Shown piece by piece: positions 1 through 7,600 of a stretch of DNA of 9,461 nucleotides. The DNA lies in the NCBI GenBank assembly GCA_937860285.1, contig CALMBS010000125.1:1-9461 (forward strand). Reading direction: 5' to 3'. Each line of letters opens with the position of its first letter. The stretch's first letter is position 1. Position numbers and translations under genes: made by a program. Under the pieces are notes generated by a model, which had not been told where the DNA came from, ran no database searches, and was given only the letters and a program-made list of their open reading frames with translations. Origin of the DNA: an uncultured Chloroflexota bacterium (GTDB lineage: Bacteria; Chloroflexota; Dehalococcoidia; UBA2247; RBG-13-53-26).

Positions 1-63
1 CTGTCCTGCGGGTGGCGCCGGCCGGCCCATACACTAGGATATTGGCGAAAGGAGCGTGTCAGA

Positions 64-501
64 ATGAAGGTCCCTGAGTACGTAACCAAGGCTGAGGGCA
101 AGAAGGTGTGCAAGGAGCTGGGCCTCAAGGACTGGTCGGTCCGCAAGGGCACCGACGTCACTGAGAAGGAGGCGGCCGTCATCCTCAAGGCAGTCGATAC
201 CGATGGCCTGCGCGTGCCGGTGGAGACCATGCGGAAGGGCCTGGAGGTGGAGCTGGAGCATGGCACCATGTACTCGTTCACCAACGTGACCAACAACCAT
301 CCCATCCTGACGGCCAAGATCGTGCTGGCGCACCTGATGGAGACCATGGACTACTACGAGCGCCTGGACGTCACCGAGATCGAGGGGGACCTGCTGAAGG
401 CCGTCAAGGCCGGGGACCTTAAGAAGATCGAGCAGAAGTACCAGAAGCTGGTCGCTGCCCAGCAGCTGCTGTGGCAGGAGGTGGGCAAGGAGCTGAAGTA
501 G
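64..501 (+). CDS. DUF5661-like small soluble protein (145 aa)
   Basis: The protein has 145 residues, no signal peptide and no membrane segment, and is charged and mostly helical, so it is probably cytosolic. Residues 50-101 carry the pattern I associate with the DUF5661 family: a 'RKGLEVELEHG' stretch (57-67), then TNVT (73-76), TAKI (83-86), a histidine in 'LAHL' (90) and 'MDYYERL' (95-101). No biochemical role is known to me for that family, and none is claimed. Residues 1-48 form a Lys-rich N-terminal part, and 108-145 look like a helical C-terminal tail. The start is supported by AAAGGAG at 48-54, nine nt before the ATG. The next gene on the same strand begins 98 nt after the stop, with a GC-rich hairpin between. 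The family call is from memory of the motif and is moderately sure; the reading frame is very likely real. Confidence 0.8.
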   Translation: MKVPEYVTKAEGKKVCKELGLKDWSVRKGTDVTEKEAAVILKAVDTDGLRVPVETMRKGLEVELEHGTMYSFTNVTNNHPILTAKIVLAHLMETMDYYERLDVTEIEGDLLKAVKAGDLKKIEQKYQKLVAAQQLLWQEVGKELK

Positions 502-542
502 GTCCGGCCAGGGGTCTTCTTCAGCGATCTGCGGGTCCGCCA

Positions 543-567
543 GCCGGCGGCAGCACTGACCGCCGGC
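543..567 (+). terminator. GC-rich hairpin between two co-directional genes
   Basis: A perfect 8-bp inverted repeat, GCCGGCGG at 543-550 and CCGCCGGC at 560-567, encloses a 9-nt loop. It sits 41 nt after the stop of the first gene and 32 nt before the ATG of the next. The downstream sequence is only mildly T-rich (TTGCTCTT near 580) with no true U-tract. It could be a weak intrinsic terminator, a transcript-end stabiliser or an attenuator between the two genes. Confidence 0.4.
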
Positions 568-599
568 GGCTGTATATGGTTGCTCTTCTGGAGGCTGTC

Positions 600-1349
600 A
601 TGAAGAAACACCGGTTTCTGGTAATGGCGGCGGTGACTCTGCTTGTGCTCACCGTCGCCTTGTACTCGCTTCACTACGCCATATTCCGTGATGCCCACCA
701 CCTCTTCATCTACCTGGTGGGGGACCTCGCCTTTCTGCCGCTGGAGGTCTTGCTGGTGGCCCTGATTATCGACCGCGTCCTGGAATGGCGCGAGAAGCGA
801 GCCATGCTGGGGAAGATGAACATGGTGGTGGGGGTCTTCTTCAGCGAGATGGGGACGCGCCTGATGGGGGACCTGCTGCCGGCGTTCGACCGGGCGAAGG
901 TCATCTCCGGCCTGGGCATCAAGCCCGAATGGGGTGCCGGCGACTTCCGGCGGGCCGCCGAGTTTGCGGACAACCTCAGGCCTCAGGCGGACTGCCGCGC
1001 CATAGACCTGGAGGCGGTGAGGGCTTCCTTGAGAAGCGAACGGGACCTCATTCTGCGGCTGCTGGAGAACCCCAATCTCCTGGAGCATGAGCGGTTCACG
1101 GACATGCTGTGGGCCATCTCGCACGTGGCCGAGGAGCTGGAGGCCAGGCCGCAACTGCATGGCCTGCCACAGAGCGATGAGGCCCACATTGGGATGGACG
1201 TTGGCCGGGCGTTTACCGCCCTGGTGGCGGAGTGGCTGGACTATGTCCGGCATCTGAAGGCCCACTACCCGTATCTCTTCTCGCTGGTGCTGCGGACCCA
1301 TCCCCTGCAGGAGAACCCCTCGGCCATCGTGACCGGCGCGGCACTCTGA
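600..1349 (+). CDS. Unrecognised two-helix membrane protein with cytosolic helical domain
   Basis: I do not recognise this 249-residue protein. It starts MKKHR, followed by two hydrophobic segments at about 7-27 and 36-59, joined by a short His/Arg-containing loop. A positively charged exit follows (DRVLEWREKRAM, 58-69). The remaining ~180 residues look soluble and alpha-helical, with charged stretches at 135-183, so the likely topology is a helical hairpin in the membrane with a large cytosolic C-terminal domain. No catalytic motif is evident. The ATG at 600 is chosen because GGAGG (590-594) lies 5 nt upstream and the membrane segment begins right after it; the open frame extends back to 471, but that would overlap the preceding gene. 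It converges on treT with only 34 nt between the stop codons and no clear terminator there. Confidence 0.72.
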   Translation: MKKHRFLVMAAVTLLVLTVALYSLHYAIFRDAHHLFIYLVGDLAFLPLEVLLVALIIDRVLEWREKRAMLGKMNMVVGVFFSEMGTRLMGDLLPAFDRAKVISGLGIKPEWGAGDFRRAAEFADNLRPQADCRAIDLEAVRASLRSERDLILRLLENPNLLEHERFTDMLWAISHVAEELEARPQLHGLPQSDEAHIGMDVGRAFTALVAEWLDYVRHLKAHYPYLFSLVLRTHPLQENPSAIVTGAAL

Positions 1350-1383
1350 CGCGGCGGGAGACGCCATCCGGCCGAGGCGCGGG

Positions 1384-2607
1384 TCACCTGGCCCTCAGCC
1401 GGAACACGGGCTCGAACGAGCTGTAGAGATCGAGGTACTGCTCCACGTAGCGCGACAGCAGGAAGTTCTGCCTGACCTTCTCCCGGGCCCGCTGCCCCAT
1501 GACGTGGCGCAGGCCGCTGTCCTTGACCAGTTGGACGATCCTCTGCGCGGCTTCCTCCACGGAGGAGACCAGGAAGCCGTTGATGCCGTCATCGATCTGG
1601 AAGCGGATCCCTCCCACGTTTCCGCCGATGACCGGCGTCCCTTTCCACATGGCCTCGGAGACCGTCAGGCCGAAGCCCTCCCGCAGGGATTTCTGGAGGA
1701 CGACCGCCGCCCGGCGCTGGAGCGCGTTGACCAGGTAGCTGTCCTGGATGCTGTGTATTATGATCCGCTCTTCCCTGTTCTCCAGCAGCGAGTCGTAGAC
1801 CTCCTCGCCCTCCGGGTCGTCGGAGGCTACATTGCCTACCAGGACCAGGGTGCAGTCGACTTCCTTCCGGGCCAGCTTGAAGGCGTCGATGACTCCCTTG
1901 GGGTCCTTCCAGCGGTCGAAGCGCGATACCTGGACCACCAGGGGCAGGTCGGTAGGGATGCCGTAGTGATGGAGGCGCTCGGTGGTCTCCGCTTCGGTGA
2001 GGTCCCGGTTGATGATCGAGAACGGGTCTATGGCCGGCATGAACACCACCTGCGGCGGGCCGATCTCCTGGAGGTAGTCCCGGCTGCTCACGATGACGGC
2101 GTCGTACTGCTCGATAAAGCGGGTGAGGTAGCCCCAGAGGTCCCGGTTGGGTTGAGACAGGTCGATATGGCAGCGCCAGACCCAGGGGCACCTTTTCCGG
2201 TAGTGCTCGATGAGCGGGAGAGGCTGCGGGTCGTGGACGATTATGAGGTCGTGGTCCAGGTGGTTGCGGATGGAGTTCTCGAACACCACTTCCTCGTAGA
2301 GGTCCATCTTGCGCTGGCTGAGGTTGATATCGCCGCCCTGGAGGGCGTTGTGCATCTTCTTGGTCACGGTGAAGAAGTCCGGCGAGCCATGGATTGCCCG
2401 CCACCCCGTCCTTATCCCCAGGTTGTTCATGAGCAGGGTGATGGACGTGAGCAGCTGGGCCACGCCGCCGCCGTAGTAGGTGGAATTGATGTTGGTGACG
2501 TGGAAGTCATGCAGCGGCCGGGCCTTCCGGATGATGCGTTCCACGCTCTCGGCGCCGATCAGCGGCTCGTAGTCCTCGATCCTGGTGGTGCGAAACTGCT
2601 TCGCCAT
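1384..2607 (-). CDS. treT: Trehalose synthase, TreT-type GT4 glycosyltransferase
   Basis: This 407-residue protein matches the length and landmarks of trehalose glycosyltransferring synthase (TreT), a retaining GT-B enzyme of family GT4 that joins NDP-glucose and glucose to make trehalose, reversibly in some organisms. Visible landmarks: N-terminal Rossmann domain with GGGVA (46-50); FFTVTKKMHNALQGG (78-92), typical of TreT; HDPQP (125-129); WRCHIDLS (144-151). The C-terminal domain has VSRFDRWKDP (227-236), whose R229 and K234 are the usual phosphate-binding pair, and the EGFGLTVSE E-x7-E motif (E310, E318) that binds the donor ribose and sugar. There is no signal peptide, so it is cytosolic. 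It is the second gene of an operon, 40 nt after galT. Choice of NDP-sugar cannot be read from sequence. Other trehalose or sucrose GT4 enzymes are less likely because of the N-terminal motifs. Confidence 0.9.
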   Translation of the reverse strand: MAKQFRTTRIEDYEPLIGAESVERIIRKARPLHDFHVTNINSTYYGGGVAQLLTSITLLMNNLGIRTGWRAIHGSPDFFTVTKKMHNALQGGDINLSQRKMDLYEEVVFENSIRNHLDHDLIIVHDPQPLPLIEHYRKRCPWVWRCHIDLSQPNRDLWGYLTRFIEQYDAVIVSSRDYLQEIGPPQVVFMPAIDPFSIINRDLTEAETTERLHHYGIPTDLPLVVQVSRFDRWKDPKGVIDAFKLARKEVDCTLVLVGNVASDDPEGEEVYDSLLENREERIIIHSIQDSYLVNALQRRAAVVLQKSLREGFGLTVSEAMWKGTPVIGGNVGGIRFQIDDGINGFLVSSVEEAAQRIVQLVKDSGLRHVMGQRAREKVRQNFLLSRYVEQYLDLYSSFEPVFRLRAR

Positions 2608-2617
2608 CCTGCTGTCG

Positions 2618-2625
2618 CCTCCTTT
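2618..2625 (-). promoter_or_regulatory. Shine-Dalgarno that decides the treT start
   Basis: On the minus strand AAAGGAGG occupies 2625 to 2618, ten nt before the ATG at 2607. A longer in-frame reading from a GTG at 2628 would place this ribosome binding site inside the coding sequence (encoding MKGGDSR), so the MAKQF start is preferred. Confidence 0.85.
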
Positions 2626-2647
2626 CACCGGCTCTCCCCGGGCCGGC

Positions 2648-3649
2648 TCATGCGGGCAGGGCCCGTATGAACGGGGCCGTTTCCTCGGGCAGGGCCGTGT
2701 TGATGAACATCCCGGAGCCGATCTCGAAGCCGGCGGCCTCGGTGATGCGGGGGACCACCCTCACGTGCCACCGGTAGAAATCGGCCCGGTCTTCTCCCAC
2801 CGGAGCGCTGTCGATGACCAGGTTGAAATCGGGATCGTCCAGCCCCCGGTGCAGCTTCAGCAGCACTGTCCGCAGGACCCGGGCCAGCTCCTCGACTTCC
2901 TCTATGGTAGCCTGATCGAAGCTGGCCTGGCTGGTCTTCGGCATGATCCAGGTCTCGAAGGGCCGGTGAGAGGCGAAAGGGTGGAAGACGGTGTATCTCC
3001 GAGTGTCCATGACTATCCTGGTCCCCGCCTCCAGCTCCCTTTCGGCCAGGTCGGCGTAGAGGCAGCGGCCGTTATCATCGTAGTAGCCGACGGCCACTTC
3101 ATACCGCCTTCTGATGTGCCTGGGCACGATCGATGTGGCCACCAGCTGGGAGTGGGGGTGGTCCAGAGACGTCCCCGCGGCGGGCCCATGGTTCTTGAAG
3201 ATGACGATGGACCTGACGGCCGGCTCCCGGGACAGCTCCTCGCACCTCTGCCGCCAGGCGCTCAGCACCTCGGCCACCTGTGCGTCGTTCATCAGCGCCA
3301 GGGACTCGTTGTGCACCGGGGTCTCCACGATCACCTCGTGAAACCCGATGCCGTCCATGCTGAAAAAGAGGCCGCGGTCTGCTCTCCGGGAAGTGCTGCC
3401 TTCCGGGGTGACGGCCGGATACTTGTTGGCGACGACCCTGACCCTCCAGGAGCCGGTGTTCGGGTCCGCCAGGCAGTGCTCCGGGGGAGGCGTCAGGGCC
3501 TCGTTGCCGGGGCAGAAGGGGCAGGAGCTGACGAAGGCCGGCTTCTCGGTTCGGGGCGACCTGCGGGCGAAGTCGGAAGGCCTCTTGCGCCTCTGGGTAG
3601 CGATGATGACCCACTCCCTGGTCGTCGGGTCCTGCCTCATCTCGGACAT
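2648..3649 (-). CDS. galT: Galactose-1-phosphate uridylyltransferase family protein
   Basis: This 333-residue protein has the normal length and motifs of GalT (HIT superfamily), which swaps UMP between UDP-glucose and galactose-1-phosphate in the Leloir pathway. The N-terminus RQDPTTREWVIIATQR (5-20) is typical. CPFC at 43-46, with H113 and H164, matches the zinc-ligand pattern. The active site is SLDHPHSQ (161-168), with H166 as the expected nucleophile of the HPH triad. HVRVVP (295-300) is the usual late conserved block. It is cytosolic and first in the operon with treT, so here it may serve NDP-glucose and glucose-1-phosphate balance for trehalose synthesis. Relatives such as ADP-glucose phosphorylases share the fold, so the exact substrates are not certain. 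The start is set by GGGAGG five nt upstream; the open frame continues 42 codons further (see findings). Confidence 0.88.
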   Translation of the reverse strand: MSEMRQDPTTREWVIIATQRRKRPSDFARRSPRTEKPAFVSSCPFCPGNEALTPPPEHCLADPNTGSWRVRVVANKYPAVTPEGSTSRRADRGLFFSMDGIGFHEVIVETPVHNESLALMNDAQVAEVLSAWRQRCEELSREPAVRSIVIFKNHGPAAGTSLDHPHSQLVATSIVPRHIRRRYEVAVGYYDDNGRCLYADLAERELEAGTRIVMDTRRYTVFHPFASHRPFETWIMPKTSQASFDQATIEEVEELARVLRTVLLKLHRGLDDPDFNLVIDSAPVGEDRADFYRWHVRVVPRITEAAGFEIGSGMFINTALPEETAPFIRALPA

Positions 3650-3654
3650 GCCTG

Positions 3655-3660
3655 CCTCCC
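3655..3660 (-). promoter_or_regulatory. Shine-Dalgarno of galT
   Basis: GGGAGG on the minus strand (3660 to 3655), inside a longer purine run, lies five nt before the ATG at 3649. It supports the MSEMRQDP start, which also coincides with where GalT family similarity begins. Confidence 0.75.
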
Positions 3661-3754
3661 TTCCCGGCCGGGCATAGCGTGCGGACCGGCGGCCGCGGGT
3701 GCGCCGGGCCATCGACTGCGGGGCGCCGAGGATTGCCCTCCTGTCCCCCCAGAG

Positions 3755-3783
3755 AATATCCACTATGGCAACCATGGTGTCAA
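3755..3783 (-). promoter_or_regulatory. Probable sigma70-type promoter of galT-treT
   Basis: On the minus strand a perfect TTGACA (3783 to 3778) is followed after 17 nt by GATATT (3760 to 3755), which matches four of six bases of the -10 consensus. TATTCT two nt further on is an alternative -10 with 19-nt spacing. Transcription would start near 3748, giving a leader of about 100 nt before galT. Confidence 0.42.
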
Positions 3784-3943
3784 CTCCCTGCCCTGGCGAA
3801 CCATGTTACTTTTGTGTGGACGCCCCGGGGTGGTCTGAGACGCCGGCGAGAGCCCGGCATGGTATCGTGTTCTGTTGCCGGCAGGCCCCATTCCCGCGCC
3901 CGGCGACGGGTGTTCGGGGCGGCACGGCATCGGATAGAGGTTG

Positions 3944-4537
3944 ATGGGCAGTCTGGCAGAGGGGAGTGCCCCCGGTGTTTCACGCCTGTGGCAGCGTCTC
4001 GAGAAGGCTCCCCTGCTGGCCCTGGCGGCGCTGCTGCTGGACCAGTGTACCAAGCTGGCAGCCCGAACCTGCCTGTCAGAGGGAGAGGCCGTACCCGCAG
4101 ACGCCCGGTTACGGTTGACCAACGTGGCCAACCCCGGCATCCTCTTCGGCACTCCAGCCTCGTCCCTGGTGTCACTGCTCATCCCGGTGGCCATGATACT
4201 CGTGGCTGCGGTCCTCTACTGGCGATTCCGGCGGCAGGAGAGCACGCTGCTGGGTATCGGGACCGGTCTCTTCGTTGGGGGGACCCTGGGAAACCTGGCA
4301 GACCGCGTCTTCTACGAGAAGGTCACCGACTTCATCGAGGTGGTGTCATCGGGCGGCGACTCCAGTATGGTCTTCAACCTGGCTGACCTCTGCATCCTGG
4401 CCGGCATCGTGCTCCTGGAAGCCTTTGTCATCCGCCTCATCATCCGGGTCATCATGAAAAGAGGGCTCAGGTACAACCCTTTCAAACCGGCCTGCGTCTG
4501 GGTGATTCGCCGGGGCAGCCGGGGGAAGGGCCGCTGA
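3944..4537 (+). CDS. lspA: Lipoprotein signal peptidase (signal peptidase II)
   Basis: This integral membrane aspartyl protease cleaves the signal peptide of prolipoproteins after lipid attachment to the lipobox cysteine. The 197-residue protein shows the LspA motifs in order: LLDQCTK (31-37, with the conserved early Asp), TNVANPGILFG (59-69), VGGTLGNLADR (111-121), VTDFIE (127-132) and FNLAD (144-148). By comparison with characterised LspA, D129 and D148 are the expected catalytic pair, with N117, D120 and R121 supporting. Four membrane segments are visible (about 22-39, 73-92, 102-119, 149-171). An N-terminal extension of about 20 residues and a basic tail (RRGSRGKGR) make it slightly long. 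The start is uncertain: AGAGG (3936-3940) is only three nt before the ATG, and a TTG lies one codon earlier. It is not in an operon here, being divergent from galT and convergent with the repeat protein. Confidence 0.88.
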   Translation: MGSLAEGSAPGVSRLWQRLEKAPLLALAALLLDQCTKLAARTCLSEGEAVPADARLRLTNVANPGILFGTPASSLVSLLIPVAMILVAAVLYWRFRRQESTLLGIGTGLFVGGTLGNLADRVFYEKVTDFIEVVSSGGDSSMVFNLADLCILAGIVLLEAFVIRLIIRVIMKRGLRYNPFKPACVWVIRRGSRGKGR

Positions 4538-4566
4538 GCGGCGCTCCGCCGTCCGCGCCAAAACCG

Positions 4567-4597
4567 AGGAGGGGCTGCGCCCGGCGCAACCCCTCCT
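4567..4597. terminator. Hairpin terminator between convergent genes
   Basis: Two 14-nt arms (4567-4580 and 4584-4597) pair with a single mismatch around the 3-nt loop CCG, forming a very stable GC-rich stem. It lies 29 nt after the lspA stop and 24 nt beyond the stop of the large minus-strand gene. On the minus strand it is followed shortly by TTTT (4563 to 4560); on the plus strand the following bases are only moderately T-rich. It probably serves both genes. Confidence 0.72.
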
Positions 4598-4621
4598 GTA
4601 TGTATCTTCGACTGCAGTGTT

Positions 4622-7600
4622 CTACACGTCCGACGTGTTGTCGGTGGTCTCCTCAGGTGTGACGTCCTCTGGTTCCTCCGGGGTGACGGGGGTTTCTTCC
4701 TCCGGCGTGACGGCTGCCGGCTCCTCCGGTGTGACGTCCGTCTTCTCCGGCGGGGTATATGTCTCCTCCTCATGCCCGGAGTCCGGTATGTTGACCAGCA
4801 CCACCTTCGCCCGCACCGCCAGGTCTACCCCGTTGCACCGGACCTCACCCTGCACGATGAGGTCGATGCTGGGCTCATCCAGGGCTTCCAGCGGGAGCAG
4901 AAGGCCCGTCGAGATGGTGGCCCCGGAGCCGGCCCCGATGTAGCGGCCGTCCATGGCGGCGGTAAAGAGCACGTTGCCTTCCCGGTCCTTGCCCACGACG
5001 CTCAGGTCCAGGAGGTCCAGGCCGAATGGGTTGACATTGGCCACCTCCGCCTGGAGCCGCAGCTTCAGACCGTCCCCGGTGATCTCTCCCACGATCACAC
5101 TCAGGTCTATGTCCGGGGTGGCTACCAGGCTCTTCAGGCCCGGCATCTTGACCACTACCTTCCCCTTGATGGGCATCAGCGTCACGTCTCCGAACTGCGC
5201 CTGGGCCTGTACGGTGATCACTATCGTGGGCTCATCTATGGCCTCCAGCGGCAGCAGGAACCGGCCCGAGAAGGTGTCCTTGGACTCGGGCCCCAGGGAG
5301 CCGCCCTCGATGCTGGTGGCGACGATGACGTTGCCTTCCCCGTCCCTGGCCGTGATGTCCAGGCTGCCCATCTTGAGGCCGAACGGATTGGCGTTGGTGA
5401 GGTTGGCCTGGAGCCCGATGTAGATGCCAGCAGCATCCAGCTTCCCGAACTCCAGCCCCAAGTCCATCTCCGGCATGGTGATCAGGCACTCCGCGCCCGG
5501 CACCATGACCATCACCCGGCCGCTCAAGGGGATGGTTACCCCGGAGAAGCCGGCATCGGTCTGTACGGTGATCACGATGGTGGTGTCCTCAACACGGTCC
5601 AGCGGCAGAACGAGCTCACCGGAGAACGTGCCGACCGAGTCGGGCCCCACCCAGCCGCCGGAGAGCAGCGTGGTCACTATGGTTTCACCCGACTGGTCCG
5701 TGGCGGTCACCCGCAGTTGCCCTATGTCGATGCCAAACGCATTGGGGTTGTTGACGTTGGACCGGAGCCCCAGGCGCAGGCCCTCGGAGGTGACCTCCCG
5801 GAAGTCCACCCCGAAATCCGTCTCGGGGGCGGCCATCAGTCTCTGGATGTTGGGCATCTTGATGGTGAGCTTGCTGTTGACGGGCTGGGTGACACCGACG
5901 AACCCGGCCTGGCCCTGGAGGGACAGCACGATGGTGGACTCATTGAGCTCCTCCAGCGGGACCAGCAGGTCGCCCCAGACACTGCCCGCGCAGTTGGGGT
6001 CCAGGGAAAGGCTGCTCAGGGGGCAGGACCCGATCACTTCGCCCGCTGCGTTGGTGGCCACAATGACCAGGTCACTGACGTCGATTCCGAACGGGTTACA
6101 GTTGCCGACGCTGGTTGACAGCAGCAGGTGCAGGCCTTCGGCCGTAAGCTCGCCGAACTCCACTCCGAAGTCCATCTCCGGGACCTTCACCAGAGAGGCC
6201 AGCTCCAGCGTTACCGCCGCCTCGAATGGGAAGGAGGTATCCACGTCGGCGATGCTCGCCGCTGACGACAGCGCCACGGTGAAGTGGCCGCCGCCCAGCA
6301 GCCTCGAGTACTGCAGAGCACTGAGAGTCACCGTGCCGGAGAACCTGTGGCCGCTGTGGGCCCTGATGGTGCCGCCCGGCACGCTCATCTTCATCACGTA
6401 TTCGCCTCTGTAGTCAAAGAAGCTGGCATCGATGGTGTCGATGTTGAGGTCGATACCTCCCTCGTTGGCCATGTTGGCTATCACGTCTACGCGAAGCCCG
6501 GGAAGGGGCAGGTCGGCCACCCAGCTGGGCTCTATATACATCTGGACTTTGGGGACACTGACCAGGCTCCCTATATCCGGCATGTTGATGGTCATCGTGG
6601 CGCTTATGGGCACCGCGACGCCGGCGAAGCCGGCCTCGGTCTCCATGGTGATGATGACCGCGGACTCATCCAGCACGTTCAGCGGCATGAGCAGGTCGCC
6701 CCTGAGGGTGCCGGCGTCACCGGGACCGATGTGGCATCCGCTCATCCTCTCGGTGAGGATCCTCCGGCCCGACTGGCCCGTGGCCACAATCCGCACGTCG
6801 CCCATGTCAATGCCGAACTGGTTCGGGTTGGTGATGGTGGCCCGCAGGCCGAGCCGCAGCCCGTCGGAAGTGGCGTCTTCGAAGTCAATCGCCATCTCAA
6901 TCCCCGGAGCCGCGATCAGACTCTCCAGGTTGGGCATATTGACGGTGAGCCGGGCGCCGATGGGCAGCGTTACGCTACCGAACCCGGCCTGGGTCTCGAA
7001 GGCTATCACGATGGTAGATTCGTTCAGTACGTCCAAGGGCATGAGCATCTCGCCGGTCAGCGTGCCGGCCGAGCTGGGCTCCACGTAGAGCCCGTCCATG
7101 GTGGAGGTGGAGATGGTCCCCCCCGAGCCGTCGCTGGCCACGATCTGCACGTCGCCCACGTCGATGCCGAAGGGGTTGTCATTGGTGATGGTGGCCCGCA
7201 GCCCCATGACCAGGCCGTCGGTGGTGAGGTTCCCCATGTCCACCCCTATGTCCACGGTGGGGACCACGATGAGGCTGGCTATGTCCGGCATGTTCACCGT
7301 GAGCTTGGCGGCCATGGGCAGGTTCGCCCCGGCGAAACCGGCCTGAGTGCGGATGGTCATGATGACCACTGACTCGTTCAGCATGTCGAGCGGCATGAGC
7401 ATCTCGCCGGTGAGGATCCCGGCCGATTCGGCCGGTACCGAGACGCCGCTCATCTGGCTGGTGAACAGCACATTGCCCGACTCGCCGGTGGCGGCTATCT
7501 GCACGTCACCGATGTCGATGCCGAACGGGTTGGGGTTGGTGAGGACCGTCTGAAGATGCATCGGCAGTCCATCGGCAGTCACCTCTCCGAAATCGACCGC

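Larger units (their letters stand above)
3650..3943. other. Divergent intergenic region galT / lspA
   Basis: These 294 nt separate the divergent galT and lspA starts. They contain the likely galT promoter and a 42-codon open stretch in frame with galT. I see no convincing -35/-10 pair for lspA. Short GC palindromes occur (for example CCCCGGGG at about 3823-3830), but none forms a clear operator or riboswitch. Confidence 0.5.

Noticed and set aside
1..63. End of an upstream gene (TAG at 35-37 in an open frame from the window edge) or a promoter for the first gene
   Set aside because: Only about a dozen codons are visible and no family can be judged; no clear -35/-10 pair is present.
471..599. 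Longer reading of the two-helix membrane protein from an upstream ATG at 471
   Set aside because: It would overlap the preceding gene and encode a Gly/Pro/Arg-rich stretch; GGAGG at 590-594 and the membrane segment point to the ATG at 600.
1350..1383. Terminator between the two convergent genes
   Set aside because: Only 34 nt with imperfect GC complementarity and no T-tract; no stem worth calling.
2608..2628. Seven-codon longer treT beginning with GTG at 2628
   Set aside because: The strong AAAGGAGG would lie inside the coding sequence; the ATG at 2607 is correctly spaced from it.
1504..3838. Long plus-strand open frames opposite treT and galT
   Set aside because: Compositional shadows; the minus-strand proteins have clear family motifs throughout.
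4772..7372. Long plus-strand open frames opposite the LEA-repeat gene (for example 4772-6118 and 6284-7372)
   Set aside because: They are antisense shadows of a GC-rich repeat gene, have low-complexity His/Gly/Asp-rich translations, lack ribosome binding sites and cover regions fully explained by the minus-strand protein.
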